DNA from: JAMXLO01 sp963776505
Lineage (GTDB): Bacteria > Pseudomonadota > Alphaproteobacteria > Acetobacterales > Acetobacteraceae
Assembly: GCA_963776505.1 (NCBI GenBank)
Contig: CAVZNH010000046.1
Coordinates: 1-64,000 of the forward strand
Direction of reading: 5' to 3'
Length of the DNA: 64,000 nt
The translations under genes and the position numbers were made by a program. Within the stretch, counting starts at the first letter, position 1. Each line of letters opens with the position of its first letter. Positions 1 through 9,966 of this stretch are shown here, one piece after another. The notes beneath the pieces are model-generated. The model saw nothing but the letters and a program-made list of their open reading frames with translations, was not told where the DNA came from and made no database searches.

Positions 1-524
1 ACGCCGGACGGTTCATCTTGGTACTGCCCCGCAACGCGGGAACGGTACAACTGGTCTCGCGCTCGAGTGCGCCGACTGAGGTGCGGCCTTGGCTGGAGGA
101 TCGTCGTCGGCTGGGCGTGTGTCTGGAGCGCATCGTGCTGCGCGATGCCACCGAGGTGTGTGAGATCCCGATGGATCATCCCGATCTACTAAAGGGCTGG
201 TGGGCGGTCGAGCGAGATGGAGTGGCAATCCGGCGTTGGACGGACGGGGAGGCGGTGTTGCCGCTGCCGGCCACGAATGGCGTCACGATGCTGGAACTCC
301 AGCTAGGCGGCGGAATGGATTACGTGACGACGTGTGACGAGGGAAGGCGCGAGGCGGCTGATTTCGCGTATGCGCTGCGCTGCGCTGGCTCGGGCTGCGG
401 CTTTGCTTGCGCCGGTTCGCTTAGCCCTCCAGCACGCCAAGCCGCCTTAGCAGCGGCACTCGCCGCTCCAGCAGCCCGACCACTGCCTCGGTCACGATCT
501 GCGTTGTCTCGCTGGCGTCGCTGA
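1..524 (+). CDS. Hint-domain protein, C-terminal part (5'-truncated)
   Basis: The reading frame is already open at base 3, so the window cuts off the N-terminus. The visible part (GRFILVLPRNAG, then VSRSSAPTEVRPWLEDRRR and RIVLRDA) resembles the end of the Hint-type (intein/hedgehog-like) domain proteins common in Acetobacteraceae; this is from memory of the family, not a search. Conserved-looking sequence stops near base 345 (GMDYVTT). The last 50 or so residues are low-complexity Ala/Arg and run 100 bases into the convergent methyltransferase gene, so a frame change near base 340 or a degenerate tail is likely. Function of these proteins is not known. Confidence 0.6.
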   Translation, partial: AGRFILVLPRNAGTVQLVSRSSAPTEVRPWLEDRRRLGVCLERIVLRDATEVCEIPMDHPDLLKGWWAVERDGVAIRRWTDGEAVLPLPATNGVTMLELQLGGGMDYVTTCDEGRREAADFAYALRCAGSGCGFACAGSLSPPARQAALAAALAAPAARPLPRSRSALSRWRR

Positions 525-1991
525 CCGGCTTGCCGTCGCGCTGCACGCTGCGCCCGCTGCGTCCCAGCAACCCCACAAGTTGGGCTGCCAGGGCGCCGAC
601 ATCCGCCGGCTTCCCCGCGAGCAACTCGCCTACCAGTAGTGTCTCCAGGATGTCCGCACCGATCGACGAGCCGATCGCCGGCGCGGCCAGCCGCGGCAGA
701 TCGGCGGCGTCCGCGTTGGCCTGAGCGATCGCCAGATTGAGCCGCCGCGCGGCCTCACGCCCCGCCGCAGCGCCGCCGCCCGGAAGCATCGGGTGCGCAT
801 ACCCCGCAGCGACCAGCAGCGTGAACGCCTGCATCAGCTCCACCAGCGCCCGGCCGGCGAAAGCCGGAGCCACGCGCGCCTGGCGAACGCTCAGCGTGCC
901 CGCTTCGAGCATGGACAGCAGCGGCTCATAGACCTCCGGCCGGCCGGTCACGTTGCCGATCGGCGTGGCAAAGGTGATGCCCCCCTCCGGCGCCGCCATT
1001 CCCATTCCGGCAAGCGTCAGATTCTCCAGCTGCATCTGCTGCTCGGCCGCTGGCATTGGCGCGATGCCCTTGCGATACAAATCCCGGCGGAACGTCTGAG
1101 CGCAGCCGAGGTCGCGTAGCGTTTCGCGCAAATAGGGGTCGCGCGTTTCCGCAAGGATAGGCGCCACGTTAGGTGGCACCGAGACCGTGTCGATGTTCTC
1201 GGCGAGCGTGGCGCTGCCGATGTAGCGGCATTTTGCCTCCAACATCTCGCTCGCGACGTCGGTGAACATCAGCGGATGCCAGTCCTGGTTCAGGTATTCG
1301 TGCGCGATATAGCGCGCGTCCTGCTTGCGAATGTCGGTCAGCCGATTGTCGAGTGCTGGGTTGGCCGTGAAGAACGCCGCGCCCGCCTGCTTCAGCCGAT
1401 CGACGAAATCCAGCACGCCGGGCACGGCCAGGTCGGTGCGCTCCGGACTCGCCACGGCCAACATCCGCATCAGCACGCGAACCGGAACCATCCCGGTCCA
1501 ACCGGTAGTGACATTATAACTTAGGTAGACCAGGCCACCTGGCTTCAGCCGCTTCGCCACCGCGCCGATCAGATGTTTGCGGTTTGCCGGCGAGATCCAG
1601 CTCAACACGCCGTGCGACACCATCATGTCGAAGTCGGGCATGTCGAAGTCAGGCAGCTTGCTGCCCGGCGCGGCCTCCAGGTCAGCGAACGAGATTCCAC
1701 GAACCTTACGTTGGTCAGTCCGGCGCGAGCGGCGAGACCGTTGGCAAACTCGACATGCGCCGGATTGAAGTCAAAGCCCCAGACCTCCGCATGCGGACAC
1801 GCCGCGGCGATGACAAGGCTGGTGAAGCCGTTGCCGCAACCCAGATCGGCGTAACTGAAGGGCGCCGCGAGGTCCGGCGGCCGATGGCCGAGCAGCAAAC
1901 TCGTCAGGGCAATCCAGCTCGGCGTGATCTCGCGGTAGAAGTTGCTGGTATAGGTTACGTCGGTGACGTAGCCGTCGTCCCACTGGGCCAT
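421..1991 (-). CDS. SAM-dependent methyltransferase with regulatory domain, frameshifted
   Basis: The start at 1991 gives an N-terminal class I methyltransferase fold with motif I YADLGCGNGF and an acidic strand-2 end (WGFDFNP). The frame is lost near base 1690 (…VRFVES) and resumes one frame over as FADLEAAPGSKLPDFDM, then SHGVLSWI…LKPGGLVYLSYN. The rest (residues about 180-520) matches the layout of a methyltransferase regulatory domain followed by a C-terminal helical domain. With the frame repaired the protein is about 520 residues, normal for this class. Substrate unknown. A 15-base near-perfect tandem duplication encoding PDFDM twice sits just after the junction. It is either an assembly indel or a young pseudogene. 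Confidence 0.8.
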
Positions 1992-2048
1992 TCGCGGCGT
2001 TTCCCTACTCGAGGTACGCGTGCGCCAGTCAGGTAACAGGTGGCTGTT

Positions 2049-2966
2049 TCATTTGCCAGCCGAAAGGTCCTCGGGCGCCGCGTTTCGATGTTCCAGTTGC
2101 GAATTCACCTCCGCGCCGAGCAGCACTGCGTATGCGGTCAGGTAGAACCACAGCATGATAGCGACGACTGCGCCGAGGGGGCCATAGGTCACGCCGAACC
2201 GCGCGATGTGTGCGACGTAGTACGACAGCCCTGTCGAGGCGATGAGCCACAACAGCGTCGCCAGAATTGCGCCGGCAAAGATCTGCCGGCCCCGCAGCCG
2301 CTCGCGTGACGGCCCGTATCGGTAGAGCAGCGCGATGGAGCCGCCCACCAGCACGACCAGCAGCGCCATGCTGAAGATGTTGATCAGCGACGCACTGTAG
2401 TCGGAAAGGCCGATGAACCAGATCACCGTCGGCAGGAACACCAGCACTGCGATAGCCAGCACGGCAGCGGCCACCGCGCACAGCGTCATTGCCAGAGCGG
2501 TGAGCTGAAAGCCCAGGATGCCGCGCCGCTCCACGGTGTCATAGGCAACATTCAGCGCCGACAGCACGGACTTGGTGCCGGCCGAAGCGCTCCAGAACGC
2601 GACGACAAGACTGACGAGCAGGCTGATGCTCAGCGTGTCGTTGGGTTGGCTGACGAGTTCGTGCACGCGTTCACTGATCAGTGCGAAGGCCGGTGGCGGC
2701 AGCAATTCTCGCAGCAGGGCGAGCTGCTGCTCCACCGACTGGACGTTGAATGCCAGGCCGTAGACCGAGATGAGGACGCTGATCGCCGGGAAGAGCGCCA
2801 TCGTGGCATAGAACCCGCAACCCGCTGCCGCGAGCGAGACCCGATCGGTCACCGCCTCCCGCATCGCGCCAACGATGACCTGGTGCCAGCCGGGTTTGCC
2901 GGAAGCGCGTTGGCCGGGTGAAGTCCCGGGTGAAGTCATCGTGTCCAATAGGTTCCTCGCATCCAT
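2049..2966 (-). CDS. YihY/BrkB-family inner-membrane protein
   Basis: A 305-residue polytopic protein with about six hydrophobic segments. The N-terminal half carries the family hallmark region AAAGCGFYATMALFPAISVL. Later membrane segments include LVSLVVAFWSASAGTKSVLSA and the C-terminal YGPLGAVVAIMLWFYLTAY with LLGAEVNSQLE, which is typical of YihY (formerly annotated ribonuclease BN, now regarded as a membrane protein of unclear function). The start at 2966 is chosen for length; an internal ATG ten codons in (MTSPGTSPGQ) is also possible. It is divergent from the decarboxylase gene with 283 bases between them. Confidence 0.88.
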   Translation of the reverse strand: MDARNLLDTMTSPGTSPGQRASGKPGWHQVIVGAMREAVTDRVSLAAAGCGFYATMALFPAISVLISVYGLAFNVQSVEQQLALLRELLPPPAFALISERVHELVSQPNDTLSISLLVSLVVAFWSASAGTKSVLSALNVAYDTVERRGILGFQLTALAMTLCAVAAAVLAIAVLVFLPTVIWFIGLSDYSASLINIFSMALLVVLVGGSIALLYRYGPSRERLRGRQIFAGAILATLLWLIASTGLSYYVAHIARFGVTYGPLGAVVAIMLWFYLTAYAVLLGAEVNSQLEHRNAAPEDLSAGK

Positions 2967-3249
2967 ACCTGCTGCCCCGTGATCCTGGCAGGGAAAACGC
3001 CAAACGGCAGCGTGCGATGCAGTGAGACGCCATTTTTCTGGCGGATTGATCGAGATTCCGTCTTGCGTCGGGGGGGCAGGGGTCCTATGTGGCCCCCACG
3101 CAGCAACGCACGTGCCTCTGGCCCTCGTGGTTACGCAACGACGTCAAGCGTTCTGGCAATCGTATGGTCGCTGGTTCGTTCGACCGTTTCGTCAACTAAC
3201 GCTCGCCGCCTTGATCAGGCGAGCGTCCAGCCAAAGGAGGCCCGGTGCG

Positions 3250-4380
3250 ATGACCCCGAAAATCGCCCAATTCCTTGCTGAGCAGCAGCCGGCCACGCCG
3301 TGCCTGGTGCTCGACGTGGACCGTGTGGAAGCCAATTTCCGCGCCCTGCAGCGCGCCTTGCCGCTGGCGCGGATCTATTACGCGGTGAAGGCCAATCCGG
3401 CGCGTCCGGTGCTGGAACGGCTGGCGCGTCTCGGCTCGAGCTTCGATGCGGCGAGCTTCGAGGAGGTTTCCGGCTGCCTGGACGCCGGCGCCCGGCCCGA
3501 GGCGATCAGCTTCGGCAACACGATCAAGAAAGCGAGCGCGATCCGCGCGGCATTCCAGCGCGGCGTGACGCTGTTCGCCTTCAACTCAGCCGAGGAGCTG
3601 GAGAAGCTGGCGGAGAACGCGCCGGGCGCGCGGGTCTACTGCCGCATCCTGGTGGAGAACGAGGGCGCCGACTGGCCGCTGTCGCGGAAGTTCGGCACCA
3701 CCGTGGAGAATGCCCGCGAGCTGATGCTGCATGCCGGCGAAATGGGGCTTGACCCGTATGGACTGTCGTTCCACGTCGGCAGCCAGCAGACCACGACGCG
3801 CGCCTACGAGGTGGCGATCGCCAAGGTGGCGATGCTGTTCACCGACCTCACCGAGGCCGGTGTGAACCTGCGCATGATGAACCTCGGCGGCGGCTTCCCT
3901 ACGCGGTATCGCGATCCGGTGCCCGAGATCGATGAGTTCGGCGATACGATCATGACGTCGATGATCGAGCATTTCGGCAATGCGCTGCCCGAGATGCTGA
4001 TCGAGCCTGGGCGCTTCATCGTGGGCGACGCCGGTCTGGTGAGCGCCGAGGTGGTGCTGGTGAGCCGGCGCGACCGCACTGATCCGGTGCGCTGGGTGTA
4101 TCTCGACATCGGTCGCTTCGGTGGCCTGGCGGAGACCGAGGGCGAGGCGATCAAGTATCGCATCACCACGCCGCACGACGGCACGGCGATGGGGCCGGTG
4201 GCGATCGCCGGTCCGACCTGCGATGGCGCGGACATTCTCTATGAGAAGGCCAACTATCGGCTGCCGCTGGCGCTGCGTTCAGGCGATCGGGTGGAGCTGC
4301 TGTCAACCGGTGCATACGTGACGACGTATGCCAGCCAGCGGTTCAATGGCTTCGCGCCGCTGGCGGAGCACTACGTGTAG
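3250..4380 (+). CDS. PLP-dependent ornithine/diamino-acid decarboxylase (group IV)
   Basis: A 376-residue alanine-racemase-fold decarboxylase. The start is fixed by AAAGGAGG at 3234-3241, eight bases before the ATG; a longer open frame upstream has no such signal. Visible motifs are the PLP lysine in YYAVKANP (K47), HVGSQ (H175), the phosphate-binding GGG (213-215), EPGR (252-255) and the catalytic CDGAD (C324-D325) near the C-terminus. The CDGAD motif and short length match ornithine decarboxylases of the eukaryote-like family, some of which also use lysine. The product would be putrescine or cadaverine for polyamine synthesis in the cytoplasm. No other polyamine gene is adjacent. Confidence 0.9.
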   Translation: MTPKIAQFLAEQQPATPCLVLDVDRVEANFRALQRALPLARIYYAVKANPARPVLERLARLGSSFDAASFEEVSGCLDAGARPEAISFGNTIKKASAIRAAFQRGVTLFAFNSAEELEKLAENAPGARVYCRILVENEGADWPLSRKFGTTVENARELMLHAGEMGLDPYGLSFHVGSQQTTTRAYEVAIAKVAMLFTDLTEAGVNLRMMNLGGGFPTRYRDPVPEIDEFGDTIMTSMIEHFGNALPEMLIEPGRFIVGDAGLVSAEVVLVSRRDRTDPVRWVYLDIGRFGGLAETEGEAIKYRITTPHDGTAMGPVAIAGPTCDGADILYEKANYRLPLALRSGDRVELLSTGAYVTTYASQRFNGFAPLAEHYV

Positions 4381-4723
4381 CCTTCGGTCGGTCACGGCGA
4401 AGCAGCACGACGATCGCGACTGTCAGCGCGGCGCGCGTCGGGCTTGGCATGTGCGGTGTGCGCGCTCGGTTTTGGCCGGTTGGAGCCTTTGCGGCCAATG
4501 CCCGGTGATTCCGACCTATACCGTCATGTTGGGGCTTGGCCCCGACATCCACGTCTTTCTTTGCCTCGCGTTATAAAGTCGTGGATGCTTGGCCTTCGCC
4601 CGGCATGACCGAATGAGTTGTCATTAGCGGCCGCTGCGTATCGTGATGTTCGCCAATCCCGACTCGATTGCGCATGCGGCCGCATCCTGACAACCATAAC
4701 TTCTCGGATCGTGGAAGGTCGTC
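4381..4723. other. Intergenic region with a palindromic repeat
   Basis: These 343 bases lie between the decarboxylase and the sulfatase. Apart from the 87-base palindromic element described separately, I see no supported gene, and no clear promoter can be assigned by eye. Confidence 0.6.
4523..4609. repeat. REP-like palindromic intergenic element
   Basis: The outer arms read GTCATG…CATGAC and the inner arms CATCCACG…CGTGGATG, separated by a short AT-richer centre. This is the general form of the dispersed extragenic palindromes common in GC-rich Alphaproteobacteria. Only one copy of this type is seen in the window, so the dispersed nature is inferred from similar elements elsewhere. Confidence 0.6.
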
Positions 4724-6427
4724 ATGACGAAGGAAACTAGACCGGGCACGCGTTTGAACCGGAGGGCGATGCTGCGCAGCGGCGCGTCGGTCATTGCGGC
4801 GACCGGGCTGATCTCGGGCGCACGTGCCCAAGGGACCAACCCAAGCTCGGCCCCAACAGCACAACAGCCTGCCAGTGCCGGCAAGCCCAATATTCTCGTC
4901 ATCATCGGCGATGATATCGGCCAGACGAACATCAGCGCCTACGCGTTTGGCGTCGTGGGCTACAAGACGCCGAATATCGACCGGATCGCCCGCGAAGGCA
5001 TGATGTTCACCGACTACTATGCCGAGAACAGTTGCACGGCGGGTCGCTCCTCCTTCATCACAGGACAAACGCCGAAGCGCACGGGGCTGTCGAAGGTCGG
5101 CATCCCAGGGGCTCCGATCGGCCTGCAGGCCCGTGACATCACGATCGCTCAGGCACTGAAACCTTTGGGCTACGCGACAGGCCAGTTCGGCAAGAATCAT
5201 CTTGGAGACCGCAATGATTTCCTTCCGACGGTCCATGGTTTCGATGAGTTCTTCGGCAACCTGTATCATTTGAACGCTGAGGAAGAGCCTGAGCGCCCCT
5301 ACTGGCCGAAAGACGATAAGCAATATGTCGACAACAATTCGCCGCGCGGCGTGCTTCGCACGAAGGCGACCAACGTGGATGATCCGACGGTGCAGCCTCA
5401 CTGGGGGCGTGTCGGCAAGCAGACGATCGAGGACACCGGCCCGCTCGACCGCAAACGGATGGAAAGCATCGACGACGAGACGACTGCTGCTGCGATCGAC
5501 TACATGGGGCAACAGGTCAAAACCAATAAGCCGTTCTTCGTTTGGATGAACACGACGCGCATGCATGTCTTTACCCATGTGCGCGAGGCGATGCGCGGCC
5601 AGAGCGGTATGCCGGGCAACGAATACGCCGACGGCATGATCGAGCACGACGGCGATGTCGGCAAACTGCTGAAGGCGCTTGATGACCTCGGCATCGCCGG
5701 CAACACGATCGTCATCTACACCACCGACAACGGCCCCAATCAGTTCTCGTGGCCGGACGCGGCGACCACGCCGTTCCGCAGCGAGAAGGACACCAATTGG
5801 GAAGGCGCGTTCCGCGTGCCGGCGATGGTGCGCTGGCCGGGTCATATCAAGGCGGGTGAGGTCTCGACCCAGATGTTCTCCGGTCTCGACTGGTTCCCAA
5901 CGTTACTCGCGGCGGCGGGCGACGGCACGATCAAAGACCGACTGCTTCAAGGAACGGACATTGGCGGCACGACATTCAAGGTGCATCTCGACGGCTATAA
6001 CCAGCTTGGCTACCTGACAGGCACCGAGAAGACCGGGCCTCGCAGCGATTTTGCCTACTTCGACGACGACGGCGATCTTGTGGCCTATCGTCACGGCGAC
6101 TGGAAAGCGGTATTCGAGGAGCAGAAGAAGCCCGGCGGCTTTCCGGTCTGGTATGAGCCGCTTACTGCCTATCGCATCCCGAAGATATTCAACCTGCGCA
6201 TGGACCCTTACGAACGCGCGGACGTTGTCTCCGACCAATACGACGACTGGCGCGTAAAGAACGCATATCTGATGGGATGGATGAACCTCAAGGCTGCGGC
6301 CTTCCTGCAGACCTTCATAAATTACCCGCCAAGCCAGGCGCCGGCCAGCTTCACAATCGATCAAGTACAACAGGGCATCAATCGCCAGATCGAACAGCTG
6401 AGCACGAAGGGGGCGGCGACGGATTGA
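4724..6427 (+). CDS. Sulfatase (arylsulfatase family), Tat-exported
   Basis: A 567-residue alkaline-phosphatase-superfamily sulfatase. The N-terminus has a twin-arginine-like signal (LNRRAMLRSG, then a hydrophobic stretch and ARAQ), so it is probably exported folded to the periplasm. The metal site starts at GDDIGQTN (D63, D64). The formylglycine site is CTAGR (C104), a variant of the canonical CxPxR seen in many proteobacterial arylsulfatases. YTTDNGPN supplies the second metal ligands, and the C-terminal part has YRHGDWKAVF and LRMDPYE. It hydrolyses sulfate esters; substrate unknown. No formylglycine-generating enzyme lies nearby, so C104 activation would rely on a gene elsewhere. Confidence 0.9.
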   Translation: MTKETRPGTRLNRRAMLRSGASVIAATGLISGARAQGTNPSSAPTAQQPASAGKPNILVIIGDDIGQTNISAYAFGVVGYKTPNIDRIAREGMMFTDYYAENSCTAGRSSFITGQTPKRTGLSKVGIPGAPIGLQARDITIAQALKPLGYATGQFGKNHLGDRNDFLPTVHGFDEFFGNLYHLNAEEEPERPYWPKDDKQYVDNNSPRGVLRTKATNVDDPTVQPHWGRVGKQTIEDTGPLDRKRMESIDDETTAAAIDYMGQQVKTNKPFFVWMNTTRMHVFTHVREAMRGQSGMPGNEYADGMIEHDGDVGKLLKALDDLGIAGNTIVIYTTDNGPNQFSWPDAATTPFRSEKDTNWEGAFRVPAMVRWPGHIKAGEVSTQMFSGLDWFPTLLAAAGDGTIKDRLLQGTDIGGTTFKVHLDGYNQLGYLTGTEKTGPRSDFAYFDDDGDLVAYRHGDWKAVFEEQKKPGGFPVWYEPLTAYRIPKIFNLRMDPYERADVVSDQYDDWRVKNAYLMGWMNLKAAAFLQTFINYPPSQAPASFTIDQVQQGINRQIEQLSTKGAATD

Positions 6428-6776
6428 GCCGCGATCCATGAGACCGGTGGAGGGGGTACGCGCCCAACAGCATTGCAGCACATGCGTAATGGCCGGGCGG
6501 TCGTGGCTTCGGGAAGCCACAAAGAGCGCCCCGGCAACCCGTCAAACTTTGTGCATCTGGCGAACGACACTTCGACGAGCCATGTGGGCTTTCGCTGTAT
6601 CCTTCGGCAGAAGGGGTGACGAGCGAGCACCAACCGCTCCGCAACGCCCAACCCGAGCGAGCATTTCAGCCGTTTGACGCTCGCCACGGTGCGGACGCCC
6701 TCTTTGGGTATGCCAGCGACTGCTATTGCCGAAGATGAGCGTTGCGGCCCACGCAGTTAAGACATAGTCATGGACG
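6428..6776. other. Intergenic region with one strong hairpin
   Basis: No supported gene in these 349 bases. A perfect hairpin lies at 6503-6520 (GTGGCTT, loop CGGG, AAGCCAC), about 80 bases after the sulfatase stop. It has no following T-run, so it may stabilise or end the sulfatase transcript but is not a classical intrinsic terminator. Confidence 0.5.
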
Positions 6777-7900
6777 ATGCCCGCGCCTGACCCCCTGGAA
6801 GGCCCCTTTTGGCCGTCGGACGTCATCACCTACTCGTTCGCCGATACGAACCTGGGGGGCCAGCCAGCACAGTTCTCCAGCTTCATTACCGCCTCAGCCT
6901 ATCAGACAGTGGTCGAGAATGCGGTCGCGGCATGGTCCGCGGTATCGGGGGTGCAATTTCAGCTTGTGCCGGACTCTGCATCGGTGGACATTCGTGTAGG
7001 GTTCGACACGCTAGATCCGGCGCAAACCAGCCAGGTTGGTTTGACCTATTGGCATTCAAGCGCTCAGCACTTCCTGCCGAGCACAATCGTTTTGGTCGAA
7101 GACCCGTCGCAGGATGCGCTGATCCCTCTCGCTGGCGGCGACTTTCAGTATGCTGGTTACACGGCGAATCTTCAGCAAGTATTAGAGCACGAATTGGGCC
7201 ACGCGCTTGGTCTCGCCCATAATCCGGCAGATCCTGACGCAGTGATGAACCCGACCGCAGGGCCGGACAACAGTGCTGGACCGGACCAATCCGACATCCA
7301 GGCCATTCAGTCGCTGTATGGAGCGCCAGCGGGAGCGCCCCCTCCTGGCATCGCTGTCCTCGACACGACAACCAATCAGTCCATCCCGGCAACTCCCCAG
7401 CCCTACACCGGGCCTGTGAACGGACTGCAAGATCAATATATCAGCATCAGCTCGGACAGCCTGAACGTCAGCGTCAGCACGCCCAACTGGTTCCTTCATA
7501 GTGGCGCCGGCAACGATGCCCTGGCGGTCAGCAGCGGTATGTGCTGGACGGTGGCACTGGCTCGAACTTCCTGACCGGTGGCAGCGGGACGGACACGTTC
7601 TTCGTGGATGATCGTGGCCCAGCCGCGGACATCTGGAGTACGGTCAATGGCTTTCATGCTGGTGACGGCGCAACGATATGGGGTGTCACGCAGGATTTCG
7701 GCCTCGCTTGGGTGGATGGCCAAGGGGCCGCTGGCTACACGGGTCTGACGCTGCACGCTGCGGCAGCCGGGCAGCCGACCGCATCCCTCACGCTGGCGGG
7801 TTTTGCCGGTGCCGATCTTACCGACGGGCGCCTGTCTGTCAGCTTCGGCACTGATTCAGGCAGCGGCAGCGCGTACATGTACATCCACGAGAACAGCTGA
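6777..7900 (+). CDS. Matrixin-like zinc metalloprotease with RTX-like tail, frameshifted
   Basis: The N-terminal part (residues 1-175) is a metzincin protease: HELGHALGLAH (H138, E139, H142, H148) binds zinc and DAVMNP supplies the Met-turn. After a linker, the sequence reaches a glycine-rich RTX-like segment (SGAGNDALAVSSG). The frame then slips near base 7537 and continues as VLDGGTGSNFLTGGSGTD, followed by FVDD and a C-terminal domain ending at 7900. One missing base explains it. Proteins of this type are usually secreted by a type I system using the C-terminus and need calcium to fold; no type I transporter is adjacent. No good ribosome binding site precedes 6777, so the start is uncertain. 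Confidence 0.8.
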
Positions 7901-7951
7901 GCCAGGAAGGTGCCGTGCGTCGCCGCGGCGCATACCTGCCGCGAGCTGCCG

Positions 7952-9419
7952 CTACCACGACCGGAGCGCACGCAGCCGCGCGGTCTTCTTCGACTGGTGC
8001 TCCATCATGCGTTGTAATAGCCCGCGCAGCGCGGTGATCGCCTCGCCCACATTGGGGCCTTTGTTGAGCATCACACACTCGGCGCGGCCGGCCATCGCCG
8101 CGTCGGTCATCTCACCGCGCGTCGGCAGGCCCGACTTCACCATCTCCTCCAGCACCTGCGTCGCCCAGATCACCGGCACATGCGCCGACTCGCACAGCCA
8201 CAGGATCTCCTCCTGCATCTCGGCGAGCCGTTCGAAGCCGATCGCCACTGCCAGATCGCCGCGCGCGATCATCACGCCGAACGGCTGCCTGCCGGCGGCG
8301 CGTACGATGATGTCGGGCAGGTTGGTGACTGCCTGCGCCGTCTCGATCTTGGCGATGATGCCGAGACGCTGCCAATCGGTGCGGCGTGCAGCCAATTCGT
8401 CCTGCAACTGCGTGATGTCGGCGGCGCTCTGCACGAATGAGTAGCCGATCATGTCGGCGTGTCGCGCGACGAAGTCGAGGTCGCGCAGATCGTCCGCCGT
8501 CAGCGGGTCGAGATGCAGATTGGCGCGCGGGAAGGTCAGGCCGCGTTCGGGTTTCATCTTGAAGCCCTTGCGTTGCGTCCGTTCGACACGGACCGTGACG
8601 CTGCCGGGCTCGCACGCCTCGACGATGCCGCCGAGCCTGCCGTCATCGAATGAGACCTCGGTGCCGATCGTCAGATGATCCAGCACATCGGGCGGTTCGC
8701 ACGCGGCCTCGATTGTCGTGTCGGGGGAGAACGTCGCGGCATCGGCCACGAGTCGGAACCGGTTGCCGGCCACGATGCGTTCACCTGGCTGTAGCTTGAC
8801 CTTGCCGATGCGAAACTTGGGTCCGGCGATGTCCATCAGCACCGGAATGCGGCGTCCCACCGCATCACCCGCCTTGCGGGTGTTCTCGATCATCGCGGCC
8901 CAGGTGTCGGGGCCGTCATGCGCGCAGTTGATGCGGACGACATCGGCGCCGTGCCGCGCGATCTCAAGCATAAACTCAGGATCCGGCGCCGCCTCGGGCG
9001 GGAGAGTGACCATGATCCGCCCGGCGCCGTCTGGCTCACCACCGAGCAGGGCTTGCGTGTTGGTATGCAACTGCATCTCGCCACGAAAGAACTCTTCGCT
9101 CGAAGGTAGCCAGTCTTGGGCTGTGCGGGCGTCGGACACCAAGGCGTCCAGTGCGTTTTCGACGGGTACTCAGCGTGAGCAAGACGCGGCTTTCGAGTCG
9201 GCCGAGTGACGACAGTCCGTGCCGCATCAACTCGCGCTGCAGATCGCGCAGATCGTGATGTCGGAGCGCCAGGTAGTGCGCGAGATTGCCAGCGCTGACG
9301 ACGAACGACGGCTGCTCAATGTCGCTTTGCCAGCGCTCGATCGATCGGGCGGCCTCCGTCATGATCGACTGGCGGAGGTCGCGAAGTGCTGCGAGCAATT
9401 GCGGACTGGATAGCGACAT
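7952..9419 (-). CDS. Pyruvate-kinase-like protein with N-terminal extension, frameshifted
   Basis: The start at 9419 has GGAGGT six bases upstream. The first 85 residues are a helical extension ending …ESRVLLTLST. One extra base near 9165 shifts the frame, which resumes VENALDALVSDARTAQDW. The rest is a pyruvate kinase barrel: VRINCAHD, VLMDIAGPKFRIG, IIAKIETAQA, MIARGDLAVAIG, IWATQVLEEMVKSG and CVMLNKG. The repaired protein is about 488 residues but has no room for the C-terminal allosteric domain of normal pyruvate kinases. It therefore belongs to a divergent branch whose reaction should not be assumed; the active-site lysine and metal-binding residues of the barrel do appear present. Confidence 0.78.
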
Positions 9420-9463
9420 TTGAGACCTCCGATTGCCAGTCCGTCATGGGATATCCGGCCGCG

Positions 9464-9688
9464 CTACAGCGAGTCGCCGAGGGGTCGCCAGTCCAGCAGG
9501 TCCTCAGGGGCCTCGATGCGCCGGCGGTCCCAATCGGCCAGTCCGGATCGATGCCGGGCCACGGCTTTGACCGCCACGTCGGGCGATCGCCAGCCGCCGG
9601 CGCGGCGCCCAGCGAAATGCAACAGCCATCGACCTTGAACACGAAAGAGGCGCAGCGTACCCGCCGCGCTGGGATATTCGTACGCCAT
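9464..9688 (-). CDS. Small conserved-looking hypothetical protein
   Basis: A 74-residue protein with an amphipathic, non-random composition: FRVQGRWLLHFAGRRAGGWRS, a central helix (DVAVKAVARHRSGLADWD) and an ending EDLLDWRPLGDSL. I do not recognise a named family. It lies 44 bases upstream of the pyruvate-kinase-like gene on the same strand and may be co-transcribed with it. There is no strong ribosome binding site, which lowers confidence. Confidence 0.6.
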   Translation of the reverse strand: MAYEYPSAAGTLRLFRVQGRWLLHFAGRRAGGWRSPDVAVKAVARHRSGLADWDRRRIEAPEDLLDWRPLGDSL

Positions 9689-9808
9689 CGGCGTTACCGA
9701 CCCCGATCCTGCCCCATTGGGTCGGATGGTGCCGACGAAGCCACAACTTGTCTAGGTGCCGGGTCGCGATTGCACCCGCGCCGGCGGGTCGGTAAACCGT
9801 CTCGGCGT

Positions 9809-9882
9809 GCGGGTGTAGCTCAATGGTAGAGCCCCAGCCTTCCAAGCTGGTTATGCGGGTTCGATTCCCGTCACCCGCTCCA
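9809..9882 (+). tRNA. tRNA-Gly (anticodon TCC)
   Basis: A full cloverleaf can be drawn: acceptor GCGGGTG/CACCCGC, D-arm GCTCAATGGTAGAGC, anticodon stem CCAGC/GCTGG with loop CTTCCAA (anticodon TCC), T-arm GCGGGTTCGATTCCCGT, discriminator T and encoded CCA. In many bacteria tRNA-Gly(TCC) sits in the tRNA/tuf cluster ahead of secE, which fits the tRNA-Trp-secE-nusG unit about 1 kb downstream. Confidence 0.97.
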
Positions 9883-9966
9883 GGCCGCGCGACGCTGGTG
9901 CGATCGGCGCAACGAACAACCCTTACCGACTGGCGTTCCCTGTCCTCTACGACAGGAGAGTGAGGC

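Noticed and set aside
4571..5845. Long minus-strand open frame of 424 codons opposite the sulfatase
   Set aside because: It is the complement of a well-supported sulfatase, with Arg/His-rich composition and no start signal.
9809..9882. tRNA-Gly as the attachment site of an integrated element
   Set aside because: No integrase and no repeated 3' tRNA end are visible downstream.
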